Source: Campylobacter concisus (GTDB lineage Bacteria; Campylobacterota; Campylobacteria; Campylobacterales; Campylobacteraceae). From it: DNA of 64,000 bases. Under the pieces are notes generated by a model. The model did not search any database. It was given only the letters and a program-made list of their open reading frames with translations, and was not told where the DNA came from. Shown here piece after piece: positions 18,666 to 27,689 of the stretch (within the stretch, counting starts at the first letter, position 1; each line of letters opens with the position of its first letter). Location of the stretch: the NCBI RefSeq assembly GCF_002092855.1, contig NZ_LVLC01000031.1:1-64000 (forward strand). Direction: 5' to 3'. The position numbers and the translations under genes are program-made.

Positions 18666-19724
18666 TTAGTCTCTACTTTTTATCTCATCGTCGATCTCTT
18701 GTAAAAATCTATCTACAAGCTCGCTCTCAGGCAGTCTTGCGACCACTTCGCCGTGACGCATTATCATGCCATTGCCTTTGCCAAATGCTATGGCGACGTC
18801 CGCACCTTTTGCCTCGCCGATAGCATTTACCACGCAGCCCATGACCGAGACGTTTAACGGCTCTTTTATCCCTTTTGTTTTTTCTTCTACGAGCTTTACT
18901 GCCGCCATGAGATCAGCTTGCAAACGCCCGCAAGTTGGGCATGAGATGATATTTAGACCCTCTTTTTGGCGGTCACTATCTTTTAAGATTGCTTTTGCGA
19001 CTTTGATCTCTTCTTCTAGCTCGCCTGTGATGCTAACTCTCATCGTGTCGCCGATGCCTTCAAGCAAAAGCCCACCAAGAGCGATCGCGGACTTGATAGT
19101 CGCGTGAAAAGTGGTACCTGCCTCAGTAACGCCAAGGTGAAATGGATAGTTTGTCTTTGGTCGAAGCGCTCTATAAGCTTGCATTGTACGCTCGACATCG
19201 CTTGATTTAAGTGAAATTTTGATATCTGTAAAGTCAAAATCCTCAAGAAGCTTGATGTTATACATCGCACTCTCCACCATCGCCTCAACTGTGCGACCGT
19301 AGCGGTCCTCAAATTGCTTTTCAAGCGAGCCAGAATTTACACCTATGCGAATAGGTAAATTTCGCTGTTTGCAGGCATCAACGACTGCTTTTATGTTTTT
19401 AGCGGAGCCGATGTTGCCCGGATTTATGCGGATAGCATCGACAAATTCGCTAACGATTAAGGCATAAGTGTGGTTAAAATGTATGTCAGCAACGACTGGA
19501 ATAGGTGAGCTTGCAACTATCTGTTTTAGCGCGCTGGCGTCTTCTTTGTCAAAAACTGCGCAGCGCACGATGTCACAGCCTGCAAAATATAGCCTTTGTA
19601 TCTGCTCAAGCGTGCCTTTTACGTCTTTTGTCTTTGAAAATGTCATTGATTGCACGGATATTGGTGCGTCACCGCCTATTAAAACATCGCGAATTTTTAT
19701 CTGTTTTGTTGGGTATCGTTGCAA
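18666..19724 (-). CDS. ispG: 4-hydroxy-3-methylbut-2-en-1-yl diphosphate synthase (IspG/GcpE)
   Basis: Penultimate step of the MEP isoprenoid pathway, a [4Fe-4S] reductive dehydration. The 352 residues have the TIM-barrel start [25 protein letters not shown]. The cluster cysteines are in ISCPTCGRL and in [22 protein letters not shown]. The start is TTG at 19724, preceded by AAAGG. It follows a 125-base gap after the low-GC SGNH gene and leads a run with dnaB and the comEC-like gene. In C. jejuni the equivalent gcpE lies near priA (Cj0684-Cj0686 from memory), as here. Confidence 0.96.
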   Translation of the reverse strand: MQRYPTKQIKIRDVLIGGDAPISVQSMTFSKTKDVKGTLEQIQRLYFAGCDIVRCAVFDKEDASALKQIVASSPIPVVADIHFNHTYALIVSEFVDAIRINPGNIGSAKNIKAVVDACKQRNLPIRIGVNSGSLEKQFEDRYGRTVEAMVESAMYNIKLLEDFDFTDIKISLKSSDVERTMQAYRALRPKTNYPFHLGVTEAGTTFHATIKSAIALGGLLLEGIGDTMRVSITGELEEEIKVAKAILKDSDRQKEGLNIISCPTCGRLQADLMAAVKLVEEKTKGIKEPLNVSVMGCVVNAIGEAKGADVAIAFGKGNGMIMRHGEVVARLPESELVDRFLQEIDDEIKSRD

Positions 19725-19849
19725 AATTTTACCTTTAAATTTTTATTGGGGATTATATAAAATCTTGGCTTTTAAATAAATTTGTTAAAAATAGTTGTAA
19801 GTATTTTTAATTCATAGTGTTTGTAAGCAATTTATCTGGTGTGTAAAAT

Positions 19850-21031
19850 TTATTTTACACATCCCAGCTCCAAAAAATCTCTTTCTTTATATATTTTGTA
19901 TTTTGTCTTGTCAAAAATAGTTAGAGTTTTTCCTGCATTTTCACTAATTGATTTTTTGATTAATTCTATGTTTAAGTATTTTGATAGGCTTGAGTTTTGA
20001 TTATACATCTTTTTTAGTATCCTTTGATAAGCCACATCACCACCATGAAAGCCATCAACAAATTCGCAACTATCCTTATAATAACCTCTCATATCGTGAA
20101 AATCATAATTTTCTATATCCGTCTCTTTTACGAGTTTTCTAAATTCAGAAACATAGTTGTATTTATCGCCAAGACTATTCATCTTTTCAACAACTTCGTT
20201 TGCCAAAGGCGGTATAAAGAGTATTAATTTTATATTATTGTCTTTTGCAAATTTTATAATCTCATTGAAAATTTCAACTCTTTCTTTAGAGATGTGGTTG
20301 GCATATTCAAATCTATTGTTTCCATTGTATATTCTATTAAAAGTATTTGAAAAGCCTATATCGCTATTTTCTTTTTCCCCTAAAATAAATTGTAAGTATT
20401 GATATGAGCCATCTTTTCTGAAGCCATTTGAGTATTCTAATGATCTTATTCCTATATTTTGATAATTTGTTATATCATTCTTGTCTCTTGAAATATATTT
20501 GAAAATCTTGAAGTCTATTTCTTTTTTAATGATATCAGATAAAATTTTATTTATTTTATCTTTTATATTAGAGTTCTTTTCTTCTAAATCATTGACTAGA
20601 CTAGGCTGATAATAATTTTCATTAAACCACCAAAAATCTAGACCTAAAATGATTATTTTAGGTTTATGATATTTTGTCATTTCTTTTAAGAATAAATATC
20701 CTTCATTTAAAAAATTCATCGCACCACCAGCTGTTATAAATTTTGTGTTAAAGCTTTCTTCTCTGAACTGCATAACCCTTGATGAACCTAAGGCTATAAT
20801 CTCTGGTTTTTTGTTTTTTATTAATTCTAATTTATACTGAAGCGTATTGAAATCTAAAGGATTATAAATAGCATCTTTTTCTAGTTGAAATTTTACAATT
20901 TTTCCTATTGTGGTATCTTCCTTGGCTTTATGCAAGAGATCGTAGATAAAAAGAGAAGGTATTGACACAACAAAAAATGTAAAAAGGAATATAAAAAACA
21001 TAATTATTGAAAATTTTTTATTTGTTAGCAT
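19850..21031 (-). CDS. SGNH/AlgX-like O-acyltransferase accessory protein
   Basis: Predicted membrane-anchored or periplasmic partner of the MBOAT protein encoded just upstream. The 393 residues begin with one hydrophobic helix (about 7-27). A block EIIALGSSRVMQF follows, with the GSS nucleophile-type turn of SGNH hydrolases. Near the C-terminus is DGFHGGD, which fits the DxxH catalytic pair. AlgJ/AlgX and DltD play such roles beside MBOAT enzymes, handing acyl groups to polysaccharides. The gene is markedly AT-rich and full of Asn, Lys and Ile codons, unlike ispG and priA around it. Nine bases separate it from the MBOAT gene. Confidence 0.65.
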   Translation of the reverse strand: MLTNKKFSIIMFFIFLFTFFVVSIPSLFIYDLLHKAKEDTTIGKIVKFQLEKDAIYNPLDFNTLQYKLELIKNKKPEIIALGSSRVMQFREESFNTKFITAGGAMNFLNEGYLFLKEMTKYHKPKIIILGLDFWWFNENYYQPSLVNDLEEKNSNIKDKINKILSDIIKKEIDFKIFKYISRDKNDITNYQNIGIRSLEYSNGFRKDGSYQYLQFILGEKENSDIGFSNTFNRIYNGNNRFEYANHISKERVEIFNEIIKFAKDNNIKLILFIPPLANEVVEKMNSLGDKYNYVSEFRKLVKETDIENYDFHDMRGYYKDSCEFVDGFHGGDVAYQRILKKMYNQNSSLSKYLNIELIKKSISENAGKTLTIFDKTKYKIYKERDFLELGCVK

Positions 21032-21039
21032 TTAAAATC

Positions 21040-22497
21040 CTAAAAATTAAAATATAAAAATTCTGTTTTTACAGCTATCATTGAGTAAAAAGATAGCAAT
21101 AATATGAATATAAGTTTAATTATTTTTTGATAGCTTGGCTGAAAACCAATCATCTTTTCTATAGAGTTTTTAAAAGCTAAGACTAAAATAAAACCAAGTA
21201 ATAAAAATAAAATAGTACTCTTATCTCCAATTCTTGCAATAAAACCATCAAATCCAACTCCATATTTAGTTAAAAACCCAAGCTTTGCTAATAAAAAATT
21301 TGGCAAAACAATACCACTAAGCCCAAACATTCCTTTTAAAACTTTTAAAGCATTGTCCCAATCTTTTGCTCTAAAAAATACCCAAGTAATATTTATGAAG
21401 TTAAATGTTATAAACCAAGCCAAAATTTTATTCATCTTAAAGCCAAGTTCGCTCCAAATTCTGTGAGTAACCAAGGCAACGCCATGCAAAAATCCCCAAA
21501 AGACAAATGTCCAGCCGGCCCCATGCCATATACCACCTATTATAAAGGTCGCCATTAAATTTACGTATGTTCGAAGCCTGCCTTTGCGGTTACCACCTAG
21601 CGGGATATAGATATAGTCTCTTAAAAACCTGCTTAGTGTTATGTGCCATCTACGCCAAAAGTCTTGAATATTTAAGGCTTTATAAGGTGAGTTAAAGTTT
21701 ATTGGAAGCTTGATATTAAAAAGAAGCGCTGCGCCTATAGCCATATCGCAATATCCACTAAAGTCAAAGTAGAGCTGAAATGTATAGCTTAGGCTAGTCG
21801 CCCAAGCTTCAAAAAAATTTAAAACGATAGCGTTGTCAAATCCGTTTGTTGCCCAAACAGCAAAATTATCAGCGATAACTACCTTTTTAAAAAGACCTAT
21901 CGAAAAGATAAATAAACCAAGTGCTATATTTTTGTAGTTGACTATTTTATTTCTAGCATTTGCAAACTGCGGCATCATCTCTTTATGGTGCACGATCGGA
22001 CCAGCGATTAGCTGCGGAAAAAATGTAACAAATAAGCAGTAGTTTAAAAAGTCATACTGCTTCGTACCCCCCCCCGTAGCACTATCGACCAAATAGGCTA
22101 TTTGCTGAAAAGTAAAAAATGATATCGCAAGAGGCAAAAGTAAATTTAAATGAGGTATATGAGCATTAAAGATAAAATTTACATTGCTTATAAAGAAGTC
22201 TGAATATTTAAAATATCCAAGGAGTATTAAATTTGCCGCAATCCCTAGTATAAGAATAAATTTTTTAGAAATTTTACTATCTTCTTTGTTTAGCTTCACT
22301 CCAAAGCAGTAGTTAAACAACATGGAGCCTAAGATTAGCGGTAGATAAATGACGTTCCACCAGCTGTAAAAAAAGAGAGATGACAGAACCAAAAAGCCTT
22401 TTGCCAATTCTGTAAGGCGCTTTTTATTTAGATAAAAGTATATAAAAAATGTAAATGGCAAGAATAAAAATATAAATTCGTAAGAGTTAAAAAGCAT
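21040..22497 (-). CDS. MBOAT family membrane-bound O-acyltransferase with G9 tract
   Basis: AlgI-like inner-membrane enzyme that moves acyl groups, usually acetyl, across the membrane for O-acylation of a surface glycan or peptidoglycan. Of 485 residues, many are in hydrophobic helices. Family blocks are QQIAYLVDSA, NYCLFVTFFPQLIAGPIVHH, DFSGYCDMAIG, FWRRWHITLSRFLRDYIYIPLGGN and GGIWHGAGWTFVFWG with the catalytic His325. The frame runs through nine consecutive Gs at codons 141-144 (Thr-Gly-Gly-Gly), so this copy is in the ON length. It is paired with the SGNH gene. The acceptor glycan is unknown; AlgI, PatA and Oac-type roles are all possible. Confidence 0.85.
   Translation of the reverse strand: MLFNSYEFIFLFLPFTFFIYFYLNKKRLTELAKGFLVLSSLFFYSWWNVIYLPLILGSMLFNYCFGVKLNKEDSKISKKFILILGIAANLILLGYFKYSDFFISNVNFIFNAHIPHLNLLLPLAISFFTFQQIAYLVDSATGGGTKQYDFLNYCLFVTFFPQLIAGPIVHHKEMMPQFANARNKIVNYKNIALGLFIFSIGLFKKVVIADNFAVWATNGFDNAIVLNFFEAWATSLSYTFQLYFDFSGYCDMAIGAALLFNIKLPINFNSPYKALNIQDFWRRWHITLSRFLRDYIYIPLGGNRKGRLRTYVNLMATFIIGGIWHGAGWTFVFWGFLHGVALVTHRIWSELGFKMNKILAWFITFNFINITWVFFRAKDWDNALKVLKGMFGLSGIVLPNFLLAKLGFLTKYGVGFDGFIARIGDKSTILFLLLGFILVLAFKNSIEKMIGFQPSYQKIIKLIFILLLSFYSMIAVKTEFLYFNF
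22067..22075 (-). repeat. homopolymeric G9 tract (phase-variation switch)
   Basis: Nine Cs on the plus strand, read as G9 in the MBOAT gene. Gain or loss of one base would shift the frame at codon 141 of 485 and remove the catalytic His325. Campylobacter contingency genes typically carry such G8-G12 tracts in surface-modification genes. It is the only G/C tract of this length I saw in the window. Confidence 0.85.
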
Positions 22498-22548
22498 TGA
22501 CGCATCCGTTAAATTTTTGGTGAGATTATAGTTAACATTGGCTAATCA

Positions 22549-24402
22549 TTAGCTAAAATTTACCGGGTCTATATCAATATCGCTAAGCTCGCTTTTGCAG
22601 AGGTTTGCAGCTTTTAAAAGAGGTATATAAGAGTTTGAGCGAAGTAAAATTTCATATCTAAATTTGCTTCCAATATACTCTATTTGGCACTTTCCGTATC
22701 CTATGATCTCAAGTTCATCGCTTCTTAAAGGTTCTATTCTTTGTACAAATTCATTCATTGTATTTTTTACTATTTTTTCATCTTTATGTGAGATGATAAT
22801 GCGAAGGAGCCTAGTAAAAGGCGGATATAGCCCCTCGCGGTAGCCAATCTCATCTTTTAAAAATGCGTCGTAGTCACCGATGTAGCTCTCAAAAAAATCT
22901 CTTTGTTTGCTTTGAATGATAACTCTGCCAACCCCGTTTCTACCAGCTCTTCCGGCTACTTGCATGGCAAGAGCGAGCGTTCGCTCTCTGGCTTTATAAT
23001 CAGGAAAATTTAAAAGCTCGTCAAATCCCATGATGACAGCAAGCTCTACGTTGTGATAATCATGCCCTTTGCTTAGCATCTGCGTGCCTAGCAGGATGTC
23101 TATCTTGCCGTCGTTAAATTCCTTCAAAGCCTTTACGAGCTTGTTTTGAGTCGTTATTTCATCCCTGTCAAATTTAGCGATTCTGGCGTTTGCAAACTCA
23201 GCTTGCAGCCTTTCAAGTAGCTCGCTAGTACCGATCTTTTTGGCCTCTATCATTTCGCTACCGCACTTATAGCAGGTCTTTGGCACAGCCATTTTATGCT
23301 CGCAGTATTGACACTTTAGCACATTTTGTTTTTTGTAGTAGCTCATACCGATGCTACAAAATGGACACTTTAGCGTTTCACCGCAGTTTTTGCAGACTAG
23401 ATATTTAAAATTTGCCCTTGTTGGCAGACAGATGACAGCTTGCCTTTTATTCGCGAGTGTTTTTGAAATTTCATCTTTTAAAATTTCACTAATTCCAGTC
23501 TCGCTCTCGTCAAAAATGTAATTTTTTTGCGAATCAAAATATGTCCCTTGTAAGCGAAAATGCTCCTGCTTGTAAAAGCTAGTGAGGCTTGGTGTGGCGC
23601 TTCCAAGTACTACTTGCAGGTCAAATTTACCAGTTAGAAAAAGGGCAAGATCTCTTGCGTTGTAGTGGGGCTTTGAGCCTGTATTTTTATAGCTATCGTC
23701 GTGTTCTTCATCGATGATGATAAGTTTTAGCTTCTCAAGTGGTAAAAATAAAGCCGATCTCGCACCTGCAACGAGCCTAACTTTGCCACTTTTTATATCT
23801 TTTAAAATTTGCTCTTTTTTCTTTGATGTGATCTTTGAGTGCCAAACAGCCACTGCCTCTCCAAAGAAGCCCTCAAGGCGTTTTTGCATTTGTGGCGTGA
23901 GTGAAATTTCAGGCATTAAAAATAGCGCTTGGCTGCCTGCGTTTAAAATTTCTCTGATCTTTGCTATGTAAATTTCGCTTTTTCCGCTTCCAGTGTCGCC
24001 AAAGATGAGTGAAATTTTACGTTTGTTTATAAAATCCAAAGCCTCTTGCTGTTTTTCGCTTAGTTTGGGTGCTACATTAAAATTTTGATTTTCATAAATT
24101 TGATCTACTGCAATAGTGTCATTTGGTTCAAATAAATTTAGACTGACGCCAAGCTCGCATGTGTAATATTTTGAGATAAATATTGCCAATTCGCTTTGCA
24201 TTGAAGTTAGATTAATCGGTAGAATTTCTAAAATTTTACTTGTTTTAAACTCTGGTTTGCCAGTTTCTTTTACGATAAAGGCAGTAAGAATTTTGCCTCT
24301 TAAAGAAGCTTTTACGCCTTGAAATTTTTCTAGTTTTTGATCGCTTTCATAAGTGAGCGGGGCTAAATTTAGCCCATAAAATGCGAGTATGTAATAATGC
24401 AT
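22549..24402 (-). CDS. priA: primosomal protein N' (replication restart helicase PriA)
   Basis: Restarts collapsed replication forks by loading DnaB. It has Walker A FGDTGSGKSEIY, the DEEH box IIDEEHDDSY, and a zinc-binding insert with four CxxC pairs (CKNC, CPFC, CQYC, CYKC). Helicase motifs QMLSKGHDYHNV and QVAGRAGRNGVGRV follow. At 617 residues it is shorter than the E. coli protein (about 730), with a reduced N-terminal DNA-binding domain, as in other Campylobacter. A TTG at 24420 is in frame, but ATG at 24402 overlaps the pseudopilin stop as TAATG and fits the conserved MHYYILAFYG start better. Confidence 0.95.
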   Translation of the reverse strand: MHYYILAFYGLNLAPLTYESDQKLEKFQGVKASLRGKILTAFIVKETGKPEFKTSKILEILPINLTSMQSELAIFISKYYTCELGVSLNLFEPNDTIAVDQIYENQNFNVAPKLSEKQQEALDFINKRKISLIFGDTGSGKSEIYIAKIREILNAGSQALFLMPEISLTPQMQKRLEGFFGEAVAVWHSKITSKKKEQILKDIKSGKVRLVAGARSALFLPLEKLKLIIIDEEHDDSYKNTGSKPHYNARDLALFLTGKFDLQVVLGSATPSLTSFYKQEHFRLQGTYFDSQKNYIFDESETGISEILKDEISKTLANKRQAVICLPTRANFKYLVCKNCGETLKCPFCSIGMSYYKKQNVLKCQYCEHKMAVPKTCYKCGSEMIEAKKIGTSELLERLQAEFANARIAKFDRDEITTQNKLVKALKEFNDGKIDILLGTQMLSKGHDYHNVELAVIMGFDELLNFPDYKARERTLALAMQVAGRAGRNGVGRVIIQSKQRDFFESYIGDYDAFLKDEIGYREGLYPPFTRLLRIIISHKDEKIVKNTMNEFVQRIEPLRSDELEIIGYGKCQIEYIGSKFRYEILLRSNSYIPLLKAANLCKSELSDIDIDPVNFS

Positions 24403-24818
24403 TACTGAAGTGATTTGCAAATTTCATTTTCATCACTGCAACCAAAATCGCCAGTATTTTTGTCGTATTTGAAATTTGCTACTTTGCCATCTAGCCTAAA
24501 TGTGTATTTGTCATCGCTTATTCTGTGCCAGCCATTTTTGCTACCGCTATCTTTTATCGGTATATTTATAACATTTTTAAAGAGTTTGCTTGGATCGCCA
24601 TCGTCTAGCTTTTGTGGAAATTCTGGCTTTGCTTGCAAGATATTGTCATTGTATTTTAGTGAAATTCCGCTTCTTATAGCGGCAAGTTGAGTTTTGGCAT
24701 TTGAGATAGTAGCATCGCTTCTAGAAAAAAATAGCCTAGGTATAGCGACTGTGCTTAAAATACCTAGTATAACTACTATAAATATTAGCTCAAGCAAGGT
24801 GTAAGCTCGTCTTTTCAT
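24402..24818 (-). CDS. type II secretion/competence pseudopilin-like protein
   Basis: A 138-residue protein with a class III prepilin leader: a short basic stretch MKRR, then AYTLLELIFIVVILGILSTVAIPRLF, with Glu at the fifth mature position and a 20-residue hydrophobic helix. Cleavage would fall before the aromatic or Ala residue at 5-6, where many pseudopilins have Gly-Phe. The globular C-terminal part has two Cys near the end (DFGCSDENEICKSL) that may form a disulfide. The prepilin peptidase at 1819-2607 is the likely processing enzyme. ATGA overlaps link it to the small gene upstream, and TAATG to priA. Probable role in DNA uptake, as for the Cts system of C. jejuni. Confidence 0.8.
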   Translation of the reverse strand: MKRRAYTLLELIFIVVILGILSTVAIPRLFFSRSDATISNAKTQLAAIRSGISLKYNDNILQAKPEFPQKLDDGDPSKLFKNVINIPIKDSGSKNGWHRISDDKYTFRLDGKVANFKYDKNTGDFGCSDENEICKSLQ

Positions 24819-25051
24819 CTCTCTTCTCGCTTTAATATCTCATCAACATTGCCAGTTAAATTTTTTACTGCCTTTATCACAGCATAATTTTCATAACATT
24901 TTTCTATAAAGGCATTTAAAAGCTCTTTTGGCTCAATAAATTGGCGCCCGCCCATTAAATTTTGCCAGTCATCTTCAAAGAATTTAGCAAAATCATCATC
25001 AAGCGTGATCGTGTAGTCGCGAGATGATATCGTGAGCGTGATTTTTTTCAT
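24815..25051 (-). CDS. small conserved hypothetical protein
   Basis: A 78-residue acidic soluble protein, unassigned. The N-terminal 22 residues alternate as two beta strands (KKITLTISSRDYTITLDDDFAKFF); the rest is helical, with FIEPKELLNAFIEKCYENYAVIKAVKNL. It has no signal or membrane segment. It overlaps the pseudopilin gene by ATGA and follows the coiled-coil gene by 13 bases. As I recall, the same pair of small genes lies between uvrB and the pseudopilin/priA genes in C. jejuni (Cj0681-Cj0682), so the operon is conserved although its function is not described. Confidence 0.75.
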   Translation of the reverse strand: MKKITLTISSRDYTITLDDDFAKFFEDDWQNLMGGRQFIEPKELLNAFIEKCYENYAVIKAVKNLTGNVDEILKREER

Positions 25052-25064
25052 ATTTTAGCCAAGC

Positions 25065-25298
25065 TTATCTGCCAAGGACAGCTTCGATTTTTCTCATTAC
25101 ATCGTCAGCTTCGGTATTTTTCTTGTCAAGATCCTCTTCTAAACGCATGATTTGATTGCTTTTTGCCTCATTTTGTGCTTTTAAAGTTACGATCTCATTA
25201 CGCAACTCTTCGTTCGTTTTGCAAAGTTCGTCATATTTTGTGATCAGGTCATTTACTTTATCGCTTAGTGTGGTTAAGATCGCATTATCTTCAAACAT
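25065..25298 (-). CDS. small coiled-coil protein (ZapB-like in shape)
   Basis: A 77-residue, almost wholly helical protein with a heptad pattern: LSDKVNDLITKYDELCKTNEELRNEIV then LKAQNEAKSNQIMRLEEDLDKKN. This is the build of ZapB-type or other small cytoplasmic coiled-coil dimers, though I cannot prove homology. ATG at 25298 is preceded by AAGGAACTTTT, a good ribosome site, and beats the in-frame start at 25340, which would add a tail of unlike composition. It is the first gene of the run leading to priA, divergent from uvrB. Confidence 0.75.
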   Translation of the reverse strand: MFEDNAILTTLSDKVNDLITKYDELCKTNEELRNEIVTLKAQNEAKSNQIMRLEEDLDKKNTEADDVMRKIEAVLGR

Positions 25299-25371
25299 AA
25301 AAGTTCCTTTAAAATAATAATTAGGCTCGTATTCTAACACGCAGAGGCTAAATTCTTATTAAAATTCTCAT

Positions 25372-25400
25372 TTGACAAAGTACTATCTTTGCTATAAAAT
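25372..25400 (+). promoter_or_regulatory. uvrB promoter (TTGACA / TAAAAT)
   Basis: TTGACA at 25372-25377, a 17-base spacer and TAAAAT at 25395-25400 lie 24 bases before the uvrB ATG. A consensus -35 is rare in Campylobacter, so this looks like a strong promoter. A TATAAA at 25393 overlaps it. No LexA-type palindrome is seen. Confidence 0.6.
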
Positions 25401-25423
25401 TCTCCCAAATTTAAAGGCGATCA

Positions 25424-27400
25424 ATGAGTAAATTTGAAATTTCATCTAAATTTAGCCCAAGCAGTGACCAAGCAAGAGCGATAAAAGAGATAGTAAAAAG
25501 TGTAAAATCAGGTAACAAATATCAAACACTTTTAGGTGTCACAGGATCTGGCAAGACCTTTACCATGGCAAACGTCATACGTGAGCTAAATATGCCAACT
25601 CTGATAATGACGCATAATAAATCCTTAGCTGCGCAGCTTTATAGCGAATTTAAGGGCTTTTTCCCAAAAAATCATGTCGAGTACTTCATAAGCTACTACG
25701 ACTACTACCAGCCAGAGGCCTACATCCCAAGAAGCGACCTATATATAGAAAAGGATAGCTCGGTAAATGAGGAGCTTGAGCGCTTGCGTCTCTCTGCAAC
25801 GGCTAGCTTGCTAAGCTTTGATGATGTGATCTGCGTGGCATCAGTCTCTGCAAACTACGGACTTGGTAATCCAAGCGAGTATAAGGGAATGGTGGCATAT
25901 CTTAGCGTGGGCGAGAAAATAAGCCAAAGAAAGCTTTTAGAGCAGCTTGTAGATATGGGCTACAAGCGCAATGACAACTACTTTGACAGAGGCGACTTTC
26001 GCGTAAATGGCGATGTGGTGGATATTTACCCAGCTTACTACAACGACGAAGCCCTAAGAATCGAGTTTTTTGGCGATGAGATCGATGCGATGTATCATTT
26101 TGACGTGCTTGATAACAAGAGGCTAAAGGACATCTCTAAATTTACGCTTTATGCGACCAGTCAGTTCATCGTGGGCGCTGATAGGCTAAAGATCGCGATG
26201 AAAGAGATCGAAGAAGAGCTTGATGCGCGTTTAAAAGAGTTTAATGAGCAGGGCAAGCTAGTCGAGGCGCAGAGGCTAAAGCAAAGGGTGGAGTTTGACC
26301 TTGAGATGATGGCAAGTACGGGCATGTGTAAAGGTATCGAAAACTACGCACGCCACCTAACCGGACAAAAGCCCGGAGAGACACCGTACTCGATGTTTGA
26401 CTACTTTGAGATAAGTGGCAAAGACTATCTGGTTATCGTCGATGAGAGTCATGTGAGTTTGCCACAGTTTAGGGGCATGTATGCGGGCGATAGGAGCCGC
26501 AAAGAGGTGCTTGTGGAGTATGGATTTCGTTTGCCATCAGCGCTTGATAACAGGCCACTTAAATTTGATGAATTTATAAGTAAAAAGGCGAAATTTCTTT
26601 TTGTCTCAGCTACGCCAAACGAGTACGAGCTTGGTATCAGCCAGGGGCACGTCTATGAGCAAATTTTGCGTCCTACCGGGCTGCTTGACCCGATCATCGA
26701 GATAAAAGATAGTGACAACCAAGTTGAGGTGCTATTTGACGAGGCAAAGGCGGTCATCGCTAGAGGTGAGCGCGTGCTAGTTACGGTGCTAACTAAAAAG
26801 ATGGCCGAGGAGCTAAGTCGCTACTACATCGAGCTTGGTGTAAAAGTTAAGTATATGCACTCAGACATCGATGCGATCGAGCGAAATGAGATCATTAGAG
26901 GGCTTAGAAGCGGCGAATTTGACATGCTAATAGGCATAAATTTACTCCGTGAGGGGCTTGACCTACCTGAAGTGAGCTTGATAGCGATAATGGACGCCGA
27001 TAAAGAGGGCTTTTTGCGCTCGACAACGAGCCTTATACAGACGATGGGGCGTGCGGCTAGAAATGTAAATGGCAAGGTGCTAATGTTTGCCAAAAAGATC
27101 ACGCACTCGATGAAAGAGGCGATCGATACGACGACAGCTAGGCGTAAATTTCAAGATGAGTACAACAAAGCTCACGGCATAACGCCGCACTCTGCAAGTA
27201 GAAATATCGAAGAGAGCTTGCACGTCGAAGACGATGGTGAAATTTACAAGCGTGGTAAAAATTTAGAGAAGATGCCAGCAAGTGAGCGAGCTGCGATAGT
27301 TAAAGAGCTAAGAAAGCAGATGCTTGAAGCGGCTGAGCAGCTGGAGTTTGAGAAGGCGGCGGCGCTACGTGATGAGATAGCAAAGATGAGAAAAATATAA
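25424..27400 (+). CDS. uvrB: excinuclease ABC subunit B
   Basis: Damage-verifying helicase-like subunit of nucleotide excision repair. Of 658 residues: Walker [15 protein letters not shown] at about 39-50, the beta-hairpin block [21 protein letters not shown] that clamps [12 protein letters not shown] (motif II), helicase motifs [12 protein letters not shown] and [12 protein letters not shown]. The C-terminal UVR motif, with [20 protein letters not shown], binds UvrC and UvrA. Length is normal. It reads divergently from the coiled-coil/priA run. Confidence 0.97.
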   Translation: MSKFEISSKFSPSSDQARAIKEIVKSVKSGNKYQTLLGVTGSGKTFTMANVIRELNMPTLIMTHNKSLAAQLYSEFKGFFPKNHVEYFISYYDYYQPEAYIPRSDLYIEKDSSVNEELERLRLSATASLLSFDDVICVASVSANYGLGNPSEYKGMVAYLSVGEKISQRKLLEQLVDMGYKRNDNYFDRGDFRVNGDVVDIYPAYYNDEALRIEFFGDEIDAMYHFDVLDNKRLKDISKFTLYATSQFIVGADRLKIAMKEIEEELDARLKEFNEQGKLVEAQRLKQRVEFDLEMMASTGMCKGIENYARHLTGQKPGETPYSMFDYFEISGKDYLVIVDESHVSLPQFRGMYAGDRSRKEVLVEYGFRLPSALDNRPLKFDEFISKKAKFLFVSATPNEYELGISQGHVYEQILRPTGLLDPIIEIKDSDNQVEVLFDEAKAVIARGERVLVTVLTKKMAEELSRYYIELGVKVKYMHSDIDAIERNEIIRGLRSGEFDMLIGINLLREGLDLPEVSLIAIMDADKEGFLRSTTSLIQTMGRAARNVNGKVLMFAKKITHSMKEAIDTTTARRKFQDEYNKAHGITPHSASRNIEESLHVEDDGEIYKRGKNLEKMPASERAAIVKELRKQMLEAAEQLEFEKAAALRDEIAKMRKI

Positions 27401-27433
27401 GCGTTGTCTTTTGTGTATCTTTAAATGAGCTTG

Positions 27434-27625
27434 CTAAAATTTTGCTCGACAGACTATATGTCTAGTCTGCGCAATTTTTAACTGCATAACATTTAAATCT
27501 ATCACAAATAAATCTATCACAAAATACTGCCGCCAAAAGCTATGGCTCGGCTCTTTTACATCGTAAAATTTCGCTTGTTTCCCCGTAGCAAAGTCTCGTT
27601 GCGAGCAGGGCAAAACAAATAGAAA
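27434..27625 (-). other. gap between uvrB and the MFS gene: orphan open frame with a 15-base tandem repeat
   Basis: In this gene-free stretch the minus strand stays open for 63 codons, reading FLFVLPCSQRDFATG near its start and ending RHIVCRAKF. There is no ATG near the beginning; the only early start would be TTG without a ribosome site, and the first ATG is late. A 15-base unit (AAATCTATCACAAAT type on the plus strand) occurs twice in tandem at 27495-27524, encoding a repeated VIDL. It may be a gene remnant, a dispersed repeat or chance. I do not call it a gene. Confidence 0.35.
27450..27469 (+). terminator. weak hairpin after uvrB
   Basis: CAGACTA at 27450-27456 pairs with TAGTCTG at 27463-27469 across a six-base loop, followed by GCGCAATTTTT. 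It lies 50 bases past the uvrB stop. The short stem makes this a modest terminator candidate; it also lies inside a small minus-strand open frame. Confidence 0.4.
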
Positions 27626-27689
27626 TTAAAATTTACTCGTAAATTTCCTTACGTAATTTTTATATAAAAATGAAGCAAGATATATAAAT

